DNA of 40,976 nt from Spirochaetaceae bacterium (lineage in GTDB: Bacteria > Spirochaetota > Spirochaetia > Treponematales > Breznakiellaceae), in contig JAIRPY010000038.1 in the NCBI GenBank assembly GCA_031256905.1, positions 1-40,976 on the forward strand. The letters are read 5' to 3'. Positions 9,190 through 17,217 of the stretch are shown one piece after another. The notes beneath the pieces were generated by a model. It had not been told where the DNA came from, ran no database searches, and saw only the letters and a program-made list of their open reading frames with translations. Numbering within the stretch: position 1 is the first letter of the stretch; every line of letters starts with the position of its first letter. The translations under genes were made by a program, and so were the position numbers.

Positions 9190-11061
9190 TTAGTGAGGAA
9201 AAATTCGGACCCCGAGGGAGCCGATAAATCCAAAGGACCTGGGATATTCGGCCGTGTTGACTATCGAGTAGTCTGAGGGACTGCCGGAATTCGGGGGGCC
9301 CTTGATGTTCGTAAAGTAAGCGATGACAAAACCGGCTTCCGCGAAAAGCGTGACCGGCAGATTATGCCGGGCCAGCCCGTACTCGCCTCCGACCTTGAAA
9401 ATATGCATCCATTGATACGCGCCGTCCTGGAGAAAATATTTTCTCAACACGTCTTTTGTGCTTCGGCCCGAGGGATCCAGCTCCGACCGAATCGAACTGC
9501 CGTCTACCGCGCCGGACCCGAACGTCGCGCCCTGCCGAATCATCTGATACTGGACCCGGATTTTAGTGTGCAGAGCGGGAATCGTTTCAAACCGGAGAAG
9601 CAGTTCATCCGAATTCGGAGGCAAATACGAACCTAAACTCACGCCGTTATTTATGTACGCAGTTTCCATGGGAGTATTTCCATACCATGGGACAAATACT
9701 CGCATATGGGTGTAACAATAAGGCTCAATCTTCGTATAACTCACAGTCACCGAGGTGAAGGACCAAATCGGAATAGCCAAGGAACCTCCAATTTGGAGCG
9801 CGTACATCCCCCGATCAAGGACAAAAATATTTTTCTCAATATTTATCTCATCTAAAAAGAAAGAAAACCAAAGATTTCCCACACCGGGATACTGTCCTTT
9901 GAGGTTGAAAAACAATCCCATATTATCAAAATCTCCAATGTTATTTTGATAAAAAAAGTTATCCGCCAGAGGAAACATATAGCCGAGTTCAAAACGTTTG
10001 GGCCACAGCGCGGAACTTCCAAAATCAAGATGAGCGTAATTTTTATAATTAAATTCCAGCATGGCTAGAGAAAAGGCATTCTGCGAAGAACGAGCGGAAT
10101 CTTGGATGCTTTTTTCGTTATAAAACTCTAGGACTCCGGTCAAACTTGAAAAGATAAACCACCTAAAGGGCTGAACCGTGGTTTCTAGGGCGACAAAGGG
10201 ACGCGCGGACTGGTTCAGCACGAGACTGCTTCCTTTTGCCATGCCCCCCCATTCCCGGTCCAGCCGGGCGAATCGCCAGGTTAGGTGATTGTTAAAAAGG
10301 GATCCGGCCAATTCCGGGAGTATACTATAGCCCCCAGAAATTTCATCGGGCCATGGGAAGGGATCCATGCCGTTCGAGCTGGCAAAACTCGTAACAAATC
10401 CATCCCAACGTTTTTTGTAAGTGTAAGGGAAGTAGGACCGGGGTTCGCTGTATACGTCGATCTGCTGGTTAATATAACTGGTTGGATCGTCGTCATCGAC
10501 GTATCCGGGGTAGTAGGTATCGTAAGTTCCGAGGTATCTTCGGGGAGCTAGGAGGAGCCAGCCTGAAAGGGTCAGTCCGTAGGAAAGGCTTCTGCCGATG
10601 TCTCCTTTGAGGAATCCGGTAAGTCCGGAATCGGTTCCTCCGGCGGCGTTCTGCTCTGAGCCGGGGTAGACTCCGCCGGAGAGGTTGACTTCTCCGCTTA
10701 TGCCGGCGTGGGCGGAAAATCGGATCCAATCCCAAGTATGCTCGAAGTAATATTCACCCCTGGACCAATCAAGCCCCGCCGAGGGGATGAGTTTTTTCCG
10801 GGTTTGTTCGAGGATGCGGCGTTCCGCTTCGGTAAGGGTCCCGAATCTGCCGGTTTCGTCCTGTCCGAGGATTTCTTCTATGGCTGTAAGGATTGTCTTC
10901 CGGGAATAGGGCTTTGCCTTGGGGAGTTGGGGGCAAAGTCCCCGAATTTGGGCTTGTTCAAGCACGTAATAGATGCCGTCATCCAAAGGGACCGATGTAT
11001 GGGTCTGCGCCGCAAGAGAAAAACTTCCCCCGGCAAACAGAATCAAGATGTATTTTCTCAT
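9190..11061 (-). CDS. Wzi-like outer-membrane beta-barrel protein
   Basis: The product is 623 aa with a short signal peptide (about residues 1-19, ending SLAAQT) and an N-terminal helical segment, VPLDDGIYYVLEQAQIRGL followed by PYSRKTI, that resembles the start of the capsule-assembly Wzi family. The rest alternates aromatic and polar residues typical of an outer-membrane beta-barrel (for example YAHLDFGSSALWPKRFELGY) and ends in a barrel-like strand, FGFIGSLGVRIF. It probably sits in the outer membrane; a role in polysaccharide binding or export is only suggested by the family. No polysaccharide genes are adjacent. The start has no Shine-Dalgarno sequence, and a promoter-like pair lies directly upstream, so a leaderless mRNA is likely. 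An unrelated treponemal outer-membrane protein family remains possible. Confidence 0.62.
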   Translation of the reverse strand: MRKYILILFAGGSFSLAAQTHTSVPLDDGIYYVLEQAQIRGLCPQLPKAKPYSRKTILTAIEEILGQDETGRFGTLTEAERRILEQTRKKLIPSAGLDWSRGEYYFEHTWDWIRFSAHAGISGEVNLSGGVYPGSEQNAAGGTDSGLTGFLKGDIGRSLSYGLTLSGWLLLAPRRYLGTYDTYYPGYVDDDDPTSYINQQIDVYSEPRSYFPYTYKKRWDGFVTSFASSNGMDPFPWPDEISGGYSILPELAGSLFNNHLTWRFARLDREWGGMAKGSSLVLNQSARPFVALETTVQPFRWFIFSSLTGVLEFYNEKSIQDSARSSQNAFSLAMLEFNYKNYAHLDFGSSALWPKRFELGYMFPLADNFFYQNNIGDFDNMGLFFNLKGQYPGVGNLWFSFFLDEINIEKNIFVLDRGMYALQIGGSLAIPIWSFTSVTVSYTKIEPYCYTHMRVFVPWYGNTPMETAYINNGVSLGSYLPPNSDELLLRFETIPALHTKIRVQYQMIRQGATFGSGAVDGSSIRSELDPSGRSTKDVLRKYFLQDGAYQWMHIFKVGGEYGLARHNLPVTLFAEAGFVIAYFTNIKGPPNSGSPSDYSIVNTAEYPRSFGFIGSLGVRIFPH

Positions 11062-11069
11062 AATAAAGA

Positions 11070-11098
11070 AGTATAATCAAAAGGGAATCTTTGTTAAA
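11070..11098 (-). promoter_or_regulatory. Promoter of the Wzi-like gene, positioned for a leaderless mRNA
   Basis: The -35 TTTAAC (11098-11093), a 17-bp spacer and the -10 TATACT (11075-11070) lie on the minus strand. Only 8 nt separate the -10 box from the ATG at 11061, so transcription would begin within one or two bases of the start codon. The surrounding 11100-11150 stretch is strongly A/T-rich, which could act as an UP element. Confidence 0.55.
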
Positions 11099-11195
11099 GC
11101 GTCTTTTAAAATAAAATAAAAAAATATTAAAATAAAAAATATTAAAAAAACGAAGGGAATCGGCAAGGCGGATTTCCGGAGACCGCCGGCGGGTT

Positions 11196-12044
11196 TCAGC
11201 GGAAGGATAGGCCGGCTTTGCCGGCCAGCGCGCGGATCGATTCGGCGGCTTCGTCATACCGGGCTTCGGTTTCGAGATGCTCCAGCATACCAGGAGTATC
11301 CGGGGGCAGTTTATCGATGAGTTTCAGCAGGGCGATGTAATCAATACTGCCTTTTCCGATGACAACTTCTTCCATCTGCACGGTAAATTCCCGAGGGTTG
11401 AGCCGTAGATCTTTCAGATGAATTGAGATAACCCCAGAGCCGAGGAGGGCGAATTCGTTTTTGAAGAATGACGCATTATTGTAAAGCCATCGGGGCGCCG
11501 TGATACTATTTGTTGGATCCAGGTGAATCCCGGCGGCTTTTCGGTCTACGGCTTTGAGGAAGCGCAAATACTCGGCCGCGCAGTCGATGAACTGGCAGGG
11601 CATAATCTCGAAGGTCATTTTTGTTTTTTTCGGATTTACCGCGTCGATTACTTTTCGCGCGGATTCCACCGCGGCGTCGAAAAAGTCGGCCCGGTAATGG
11701 GCCTCGTGAGGCCCGTCCCAATTAGTTTCGCACCAGGAACCGACGATGTTTACCGCGCATTTCGCTTCCAGTTCTTCTGCGGTTTGGAGCCGGCGCACGG
11801 AATATTCAAAGGCCGCTTTTGCTTCCTCTGGATTTGGAGAAAGCGTGTTTCGCCAGATCCCGACTTCTGCAAGGATAAGATCCTGCTTTTCAAGAGCTTT
11901 TTTAAACACCCGGCCTAAAACAGCATCCCTGTCTTGGTTGATCCAATCGGGACAATACGCGGCGCGATAGCCTTTGCGGATATGTTCATACACAAAGGCT
12001 TCCGGGTCTTTCGTATCGATAAAAACAGGGCCTCCGAGTCTCAT
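11196..12044 (-). CDS. Sugar phosphate isomerase/epimerase-like TIM-barrel protein
   Basis: The product is a 282-aa xylose-isomerase-like (AP-endonuclease-2 superfamily) TIM barrel. Candidate metal ligands are a Glu in MTFEIMPCQF, the Asp in HLDPTN, the His in SIHLKDLRL and the Glu in MLEHLE. Members isomerise or epimerise sugars and keto-sugars, or dehydrate related compounds, so the substrate cannot be fixed. It is the last gene of an apparent operon: one base separates its start from the stop of the VOC gene before it. Context with an ABC sugar importer and two VOC proteins suggests catabolism of an unusual sugar, polyol or sugar acid. Confidence 0.78.
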   Translation of the reverse strand: MRLGGPVFIDTKDPEAFVYEHIRKGYRAAYCPDWINQDRDAVLGRVFKKALEKQDLILAEVGIWRNTLSPNPEEAKAAFEYSVRRLQTAEELEAKCAVNIVGSWCETNWDGPHEAHYRADFFDAAVESARKVIDAVNPKKTKMTFEIMPCQFIDCAAEYLRFLKAVDRKAAGIHLDPTNSITAPRWLYNNASFFKNEFALLGSGVISIHLKDLRLNPREFTVQMEEVVIGKGSIDYIALLKLIDKLPPDTPGMLEHLETEARYDEAAESIRALAGKAGLSFR

Positions 12045-12045
12045 G

Positions 12046-12555
12046 CTATAAATCCTGTTTATGAAAATCCGGGTCTTTCAAAAGCTGTTCTTTCTTAGGA
12101 GTGTTATCGTCGTTAGTTTTGATGTTGATTTCCACTCCGAGCTGTTTTACGCAATCGGTGAACGAGTAAGTTCCTCCGGGATAATAGCCGATGTGATAAG
12201 GTTTCGGCGCGCCGAGGGCTTGCAACGCGGCCTGGGCTTTTTTCCGATCCGGTACGACGAAACTAAGATGTTGCAAGCCTTCGCCGTCCCGGTCGAGTTT
12301 ATCCCGCCAGGGGCTTGGGTTTTTGCCGGGCTGTACAAACTCAAGGATGCAGTTATCGAGTTGAATCACCGCGAGACGGCAATCGGTGTAATCCCCGAGG
12401 CCGCCGTTGGTAAAGGCCGGAACTTCGGAAGCCGGCGGAAGATAAAAAGCCTCTCCTGCTTTAACTCCGAGAATTTGTTCCCAGTTTTGCAAGGCCTTAT
12501 CGAGGTCTCTGACCAGTATTGCGATATGGCAGAGCTTGGTTGTTCCGATACTCAT
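12046..12555 (-). CDS. VOC-family (glyoxalase-fold) protein, methylmalonyl-CoA-epimerase-like
   Basis: The 169-aa product has two beta-alpha-beta-beta-beta units typical of the vicinal oxygen chelate fold. Candidate metal ligands are His in LCHIAILV, Glu in CILEFVQP, His in LQHLSFVV and Glu in GVEINIK. The spacing and the YYPGG-YSFTD segment resemble methylmalonyl-CoA epimerase-type members, but no CoA pathway genes are nearby, so another epimerase or isomerase role is equally likely. Its start overlaps the stop of the preceding VOC gene by 4 bp and its stop is one base from the next start, so translation is probably coupled. Confidence 0.78.
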   Translation of the reverse strand: MSIGTTKLCHIAILVRDLDKALQNWEQILGVKAGEAFYLPPASEVPAFTNGGLGDYTDCRLAVIQLDNCILEFVQPGKNPSPWRDKLDRDGEGLQHLSFVVPDRKKAQAALQALGAPKPYHIGYYPGGTYSFTDCVKQLGVEINIKTNDDNTPKKEQLLKDPDFHKQDL

Positions 12556-12986
12556 CGGGAAAGTTCCTGTATCGCTTGGTAATGGGGCGATTTTTTATCG
12601 ATCTGCATAAGCTCGACTCGGATGCCGTCGGGGTCTTTTGTCCAGGCCTGCCAGTTATTATCGCATCCTTGTTTGGGACCGTCGGTAATTTCCGCGCCTT
12701 CTTTTTTGATGCGTTCCACCACGCTCTGGATGTCATCGACCTGAAGACAGAGGTGGTTAAAGCCCCGAAGCTCTTCAGACCAGGGATTATCTTTTGTGCC
12801 GTTATAAAACAGTTCGATGAACTGTCCGCCCCCGATGTACAGATATTCTATCCAGGGCGCGCCGGTTTGAGGTTCGGGGATTTCAAACGCTTTTTTGAAA
12901 CCCAGAATACGGGTGTAAAAGTCCAGAGACTTTTTCATGTCTTTGACAGTGATCGCGATATGCGCGATGCCGGTAATTTTTTCCAT
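12552..12986 (-). CDS. VOC-family (lactoylglutathione-lyase-like) protein
   Basis: The 144-aa glyoxalase-fold protein has candidate metal ligands His in GIAHIAIT, Glu in FIELFYN, His in FNHLCLQV and Glu in IRVELMQI, placed as in glyoxalase I-type enzymes. A good ribosome site (AAGGAG) lies 5 nt before the ATG. It starts the downstream part of the operon, 75 bp after the stop of the permease gene, and overlaps the second VOC gene by 4 bp. Two tandem VOC genes plus a TIM-barrel isomerase suggest stepwise epimerisation or detoxification of a reactive keto intermediate. The substrate is unknown. Confidence 0.8.
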   Translation of the reverse strand: MEKITGIAHIAITVKDMKKSLDFYTRILGFKKAFEIPEPQTGAPWIEYLYIGGGQFIELFYNGTKDNPWSEELRGFNHLCLQVDDIQSVVERIKKEGAEITDGPKQGCDNNWQAWTKDPDGIRVELMQIDKKSPHYQAIQELSR

Positions 12987-13061
12987 ATATGCTCCTTAAT
13001 CGTTATTGCGTTGATCTGGTTTTGATTTAAAATATCCCGGATTTTTTTTCCTTAATTAAAA

Positions 13062-13961
13062 TTACTCTTGAGAAAACCGTTTCATGGCTTTAAAGAGCAG
13101 GAAAATAACCGCTAACGCAATAAGCAGTAACATCCAAGCCATTGCGGAAGCGTAGCCCATTTTGAAAAATTGAAACGCGTTTTGGTAGAGGTATAGCGAA
13201 TAAAACATAGTTGCGTTATCCGGACCCCCTTCGGTCATGACGAAGGGTTCGGCGAACCATTGAAATGCCGCGATTACTAACGTTACCGCGTTATACAGTA
13301 TTACCGGCGATAATTGCGGTATAGTTACATATACTGTCTTTTGCAAAAAGTTTGCGCCCTCAAGGGATGCGGCTTCGTAGAGAGATTCGGATATATCCTG
13401 CAAGCCTGCAAGGAAGATGATAATCGTTCCTCCGCATCCCCAGATCATCATTAAGATAAGCGCGGGTTTCGCCCAGGCCGGGGATCCAAGCCAGGAGGGT
13501 CCTTGTATGCCGAATACCCCAAGAAACGCGTTAATCAGTCCATTCTCCGAGTTTAAAAGCCATATCCACAAAAGACAGTTTATAATCAACGGCACGAGAG
13601 TCGGCAGGAAAAAAATAATACGGAAAAAAGTATACCGTTTAAATTCTTTCGCATTGAGCAGTACCGACACAGTAAGCGCGGAAAGAAGCGTAAGCGGAAC
13701 GCCGACGCATACAATATACAAGGTGTTGGAAAAGGCTTTGAGAAAAACTTTATCTTTTAATAAAGCGGCATAGTTTCCCAATCCGATGAATTCAGGGTCT
13801 GCAATGACTTTATATTCGGTCAAAGAATAGTAAAAGGACATGATAATCGGATAGATCGTAAACGCGATGACTCCAAGGATCCAGGGGGAGATGAATATCA
13901 TAGCCGCCCAAAATTCCCGGCGTTCAGATTTGTTTGGTGAAAACGGCGAACCTGCGATCAT
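13062..13961 (-). CDS. Carbohydrate ABC transporter permease, MalF/UgpA type
   Basis: Inner-membrane permease subunit of a CUT1-type sugar importer, 299 aa, with six predicted TM segments (first around WAAMIFISPWILGVIAFTIY). The cytoplasmic EAA loop, which docks the ATPase, reads EAASLEGANFLQKTVYVTIP. GGAGG lies 6 nt upstream of the ATG and overlaps the stop region of the previous permease gene, giving tight coupling. Its partners are the permease and lipoprotein immediately upstream. No ATP-binding subunit is encoded in the module, so a shared MsmK/UgpC-type ATPase elsewhere is likely. Confidence 0.9.
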   Translation of the reverse strand: MIAGSPFSPNKSERREFWAAMIFISPWILGVIAFTIYPIIMSFYYSLTEYKVIADPEFIGLGNYAALLKDKVFLKAFSNTLYIVCVGVPLTLLSALTVSVLLNAKEFKRYTFFRIIFFLPTLVPLIINCLLWIWLLNSENGLINAFLGVFGIQGPSWLGSPAWAKPALILMMIWGCGGTIIIFLAGLQDISESLYEAASLEGANFLQKTVYVTIPQLSPVILYNAVTLVIAAFQWFAEPFVMTEGGPDNATMFYSLYLYQNAFQFFKMGYASAMAWMLLLIALAVIFLLFKAMKRFSQE

Positions 13962-13970
13962 ACTCCCCTC

Positions 13971-14828
13971 CTAACCTTTAATGCCTGACATGGAAATGCC
14001 TTCGATAAAATATTTCTGCATCAGAAAAAATATAATCAGCACCGGAAGAACCATCACAACTCCCAAGGGCATAAGAATTTCCCAATTCGGCTGAAGCCGG
14101 GATCGGATAAGTTGCGCGCCTATAGCGAGGGTGTACAATTTATCGTTTGCTAAAAAGATTAAGGGGCCGATAAAGTCGTTCCAGGATCGCAGAAACGAAA
14201 AAATCGCTACTGTCGCTAATACCGGCGAAGAAAGAGGGATCGCTATCTGAAAGAAGGTGCGAAATTCTCCCGAACCGTCAATCCGGGCGGCTTCGTTGAG
14301 TTCTTCGGGAAGAGAAAGAAAAAATTGGCGCATCAAAAAGATGTAAAACGGATTACCGAAAAAACAAGTAAGCGTCAGGGGCAGAAATGTTCCGATCCAG
14401 CCGATCTGCTGAAACAGCATGAATAACGGCACCATGACCGCTTGAAACGGCAGTATCATCGTAATAAGCACCAGGACGAATACTTTGTCCCGGCCTTTCC
14501 AGTGAAGCCGGGAAAAACCGTACGCGATAACCGCGCTCGAAACCGTTGAACCGAGAATGTTAAAAAAGACAATTATCAACGTGTTTTTCAAATACCGCAT
14601 GAACGGAAAATAGCTGAACATTCGGGTGTAGTTTTCAAAACTGAATTTCTTGGGAAGCCATTGCACCGGCACAGCGAACAGTTCCGCGGCCTGCTTAAAA
14701 GAACAAGTTAAAAGCCAGAACAACGGTACGACAAAGAGAAAAGAAACCGCGATTAAGCATAAAAATAAAAGGCCCAATCCTAGTTTGTTAAAAACTATTT
14801 TTTGTTTATTTTCTGAGGTTACAACCAC
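13971..14828 (-). CDS. Carbohydrate ABC transporter permease, MalG/UgpE type
   Basis: Second permease of the sugar importer, about 285 aa, with six TM segments and the EAA motif EAARIDGSGEFRTFFQIAIP. I choose the GTG at 14828 because AAGGAGG (14840-14834) sits 5 nt before it. A GTG at 14843 in the same frame would put that ribosome site inside the gene. The upstream spacer carries a small hairpin separating it from the binding-protein gene. The next permease follows within 9 nt. The system resembles transporters for oligosaccharides or glycerol-3-phosphate (CUT1); the substrate is not determinable. Confidence 0.88.
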   Translation of the reverse strand: MVVTSENKQKIVFNKLGLGLLFLCLIAVSFLFVVPLFWLLTCSFKQAAELFAVPVQWLPKKFSFENYTRMFSYFPFMRYLKNTLIIVFFNILGSTVSSAVIAYGFSRLHWKGRDKVFVLVLITMILPFQAVMVPLFMLFQQIGWIGTFLPLTLTCFFGNPFYIFLMRQFFLSLPEELNEAARIDGSGEFRTFFQIAIPLSSPVLATVAIFSFLRSWNDFIGPLIFLANDKLYTLAIGAQLIRSRLQPNWEILMPLGVVMVLPVLIIFFLMQKYFIEGISMSGIKG

Positions 14829-14845
14829 ACATACCTCCTTCACAA

Positions 14846-14858
14846 GGGCTAAAAGCCC
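14846..14858 (-). promoter_or_regulatory. Intercistronic hairpin between binding-protein and permease genes
   Basis: GGGCT-TTT-AGCCC forms a compact perfect 5-bp stem on the minus-strand mRNA, between the binding-protein stop codon and the permease ribosome site. No T-run follows. Such hairpins commonly protect the upstream message and let the binding protein be made in excess over the permeases; that role is inferred here. Confidence 0.45.
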
Positions 14859-14867
14859 CGGTAAAAG

Positions 14868-16232
14868 TTATCTTTTAAGTTTGTCTAATTCAGGCTGAAG
14901 TTTGTCTTGCAGTTCCTTCAAAAGCGTTTGGGGGTCTGCGTCATTATAAATGACGTTATCCCGAAGCGCAATGAGTTGCTGATTCAGTTCAGCGGAAACC
15001 GGACTGAGCGCAGGATGCGCCGACTTAGGCGAATTAGCTATTTTCCGTTCCAATTTGTAAATCGGATCGTTTTTCTGAGTCCAGGATACTTGATCGAAAA
15101 TAGCGTCGATGCACGGAATAGAACGCCACGTATCGAAGTTGTCCGCGTTAATTTCCGGCCGCTGGGTAAATTTAAAAAACAGCGCGGCAAGATCAGGACG
15201 TTTCGAGCCTTTGGGAATCGCAAACACATTCGACCCCAAGGGCGTTGATGTTTCCCGCCCCCCGGCCGGCACAGGAATCGGTATCACTGTGTAGTTTATC
15301 TGAGGCGCGTAAATTCGAAGCGCGTTAGACACCCAATTTCCAGTTACGGTCATGGCGAGTTTGTTTTGGAAGAAGGGATGATCCGGCGAGAAAAATCCGC
15401 CAGCCGACTGAGTAAAACCTTTAATCGCTACCGGATCATACGTTTTTGCCCACTCCCGCATCCATTGAAAGGCCGCGACCACCTTAGGGTCAGTAAGTTC
15501 AAGTTTGTTAGAGCTTTGATCGTACAGTTCCGCGCCGAACATAAAGGGCCACAGCGTCGGCGCATCCCCGGGCTGATCCTGCCAGGGAATAAAACCATAA
15601 CGCGTAATCTTTCCAGCCCCATCCCGAACAGTTAGTTTTTCTGCCCAAATCATAAGCTCATCAAGGTTAGTAGGATAACTGTTTATATCAAGTCCCGCTT
15701 CGGCAACCATGTCAGTATTTATGTAGAGCATGATAACATTTGAATCCTGAGGAAGAAGATACGTCTTCCCGTTATATTGCATGAGACTGCGGAAGCCGGG
15801 TAAAAAATCGTTAAGCGAAAGATTAATGGCGTCAAGATAATTATCCCAAGGATCGAATGCGCCTTGCCCCGCAAAACCGAAAGAACTCACATAATCGTCT
15901 GAAACAAGCACGTCCGGAGCGTTTTTACCCGCAATCGCCGCGAGCAGTTTTCCGTTAGTCATGCCGGCCTGGGGAACCGACTGAATATCAACGGTAATGT
16001 CGGGATACCGTTTTTTAAATTCATCCACCCGCCATTGATCCCACTTGAGGGAATCACCGGTAAATGCAGACCAATAAGAAAGGGATCCTACCGCTTTTTC
16101 GAGATCTTCCGCGGTGAGTGTCTTGCCGTTTGAAGCCGTGACCGCGCTCGATCCGCCCCCGCTTTTGCCGCAAGATAAAATAAGAACCCCGAGAACTATG
16201 CTGAACGCTATACTAGCTGTTTTTTTTGTCAT
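14868..16232 (-). CDS. ABC sugar transporter substrate-binding lipoprotein
   Basis: Extracytoplasmic solute-binding protein (family 1, CUT1 type), 454 aa. The N-terminus is a lipoprotein signal with lipobox LILSC, so the mature protein would be lipid-anchored at Cys22. A Gly/Ser linker follows, then two lobes with typical segments such as FKKRYPDITVDIQSV and MTVTGNWVSNALRI, and many Trp residues suited to stacking on sugar rings. GGAG lies about 8 nt before the ATG. It is the first transporter gene and lies directly downstream of the AraC regulator. Specificity is not readable from sequence. Confidence 0.92.
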   Translation of the reverse strand: MTKKTASIAFSIVLGVLILSCGKSGGGSSAVTASNGKTLTAEDLEKAVGSLSYWSAFTGDSLKWDQWRVDEFKKRYPDITVDIQSVPQAGMTNGKLLAAIAGKNAPDVLVSDDYVSSFGFAGQGAFDPWDNYLDAINLSLNDFLPGFRSLMQYNGKTYLLPQDSNVIMLYINTDMVAEAGLDINSYPTNLDELMIWAEKLTVRDGAGKITRYGFIPWQDQPGDAPTLWPFMFGAELYDQSSNKLELTDPKVVAAFQWMREWAKTYDPVAIKGFTQSAGGFFSPDHPFFQNKLAMTVTGNWVSNALRIYAPQINYTVIPIPVPAGGRETSTPLGSNVFAIPKGSKRPDLAALFFKFTQRPEINADNFDTWRSIPCIDAIFDQVSWTQKNDPIYKLERKIANSPKSAHPALSPVSAELNQQLIALRDNVIYNDADPQTLLKELQDKLQPELDKLKR

Positions 16233-16335
16233 TTCCTGCCTCCGAATTTACTTTACCAGAGGAAAGAAAAATCAGCTTACCAATTATTGTCCAAATTTCT
16301 CAAAAATTGCTTTTTTTAGGTTTTTTTCTTTAAAT
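16233..16335 (-). promoter_or_regulatory. A/T-rich leader between AraC gene and transporter operon (probable control region)
   Basis: These 103 bp separate the regulator stop from the lipoprotein start and are the natural place for the operon promoter and the AraC-family binding site. I see A/T-rich tracts but no clear -35/-10 pair and no strong repeat, so neither the promoter nor the operator can be placed exactly. Confidence 0.35.
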
Positions 16336-17196
16336 TTAATTTTTTCTTTTTTCTGTATTTAAATACTTGTTTTCAAATCTGCTTGTAGGAATACTATTTT
16401 CCCGGCGGTAGTCTCTGGGGACAAAACCCGTGAGATTTTTGAAAACCCGATTAAAGGTTTGTAAAGAATTAAAACCCGCCCGAAAGGCTACTTCCGTAAT
16501 GGTCATCTTCGATTCAATAAGATACCGTTTAGCGAAATCAACCCGAGTTTTTGTCAAATACGAATGGAATGAATAGCCGGTGTGTTTTTTAAAAAACCGA
16601 GTGAAATAAAATTTAGTCAGACTCAAAGCATTTGCTCCGTCTTCAAGGGTAAGATCAGGATCATCGAAATGTTTAAACACAAACGCGAGAATCTGCTTTG
16701 ATCGGGACGAAAGTTTCTTTTCCGGGATTTTAGGCGCGTTTCGGGCGGTTAGAGCCATAAATTCATATAATTTTGATTTCACCGCAAGCTGATACCCGAT
16801 GTCTTTTCTACGGTATTCCCGGGCCGTTTCACGTAATAACGGCTGTATCCGACGGTCAGACAAAATAAGGGGATTTTGAAATATCATATCCCGCAGAGTA
16901 ATAAATACCTCGTCAAAAAATGTAATTCCAAACTGCATACCTAAAATCGCCGTCTCCTGTTTAGCGTCGAAAAAGCCATGCACAGCTCCGGCGTTTATCA
17001 TAACCACATCTCCCGCTGAGGCTTCGTACAACGCATCGTCTACCGAAATATACATACCCCCTTTAGTAAGCAGAAGAATCTCAAAACAGTCATGCCAATG
17101 CGGAGGAAACGTTACGTTTTCACTTTCCCATGCTAGAAATGGAAAGGTTATCTCCAGTTGTTTTTTCTCCCGCCGGAAAGTATTACTGTTTTCCAT
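16336..17196 (-). CDS. AraC-family transcriptional regulator with cupin sensor domain
   Basis: The 286-aa regulator has an N-terminal AraC-type cupin (about residues 20-100, including FPPHWHDCFEILLL and a GDVVMINAGAVHGF strand) that would bind a sugar-like ligand. Its C-terminal double helix-turn-helix domain (about 175-275) includes MTITEVAFRAGFNSLQTFNR. It probably activates the sugar transporter operon directly downstream on the same strand. The start is 22 nt after the rodA stop without a good ribosome site, so it may be partly read through from the cell-shape operon. No own promoter was identified. Confidence 0.88.
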   Translation of the reverse strand: MENSNTFRREKKQLEITFPFLAWESENVTFPPHWHDCFEILLLTKGGMYISVDDALYEASAGDVVMINAGAVHGFFDAKQETAILGMQFGITFFDEVFITLRDMIFQNPLILSDRRIQPLLRETAREYRRKDIGYQLAVKSKLYEFMALTARNAPKIPEKKLSSRSKQILAFVFKHFDDPDLTLEDGANALSLTKFYFTRFFKKHTGYSFHSYLTKTRVDFAKRYLIESKMTITEVAFRAGFNSLQTFNRVFKNLTGFVPRDYRRENSIPTSRFENKYLNTEKRKN

Positions 17197-17217
17197 ATTT
17201 ATTTAAAACGTCGGTTT

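Noticed and set aside
11196-12986. C-glycoside deglycosidase (Dgp/Car-type) pair
   Set aside because: That system pairs a TIM barrel with a DUF6379 subunit; here the partners are VOC-fold proteins.
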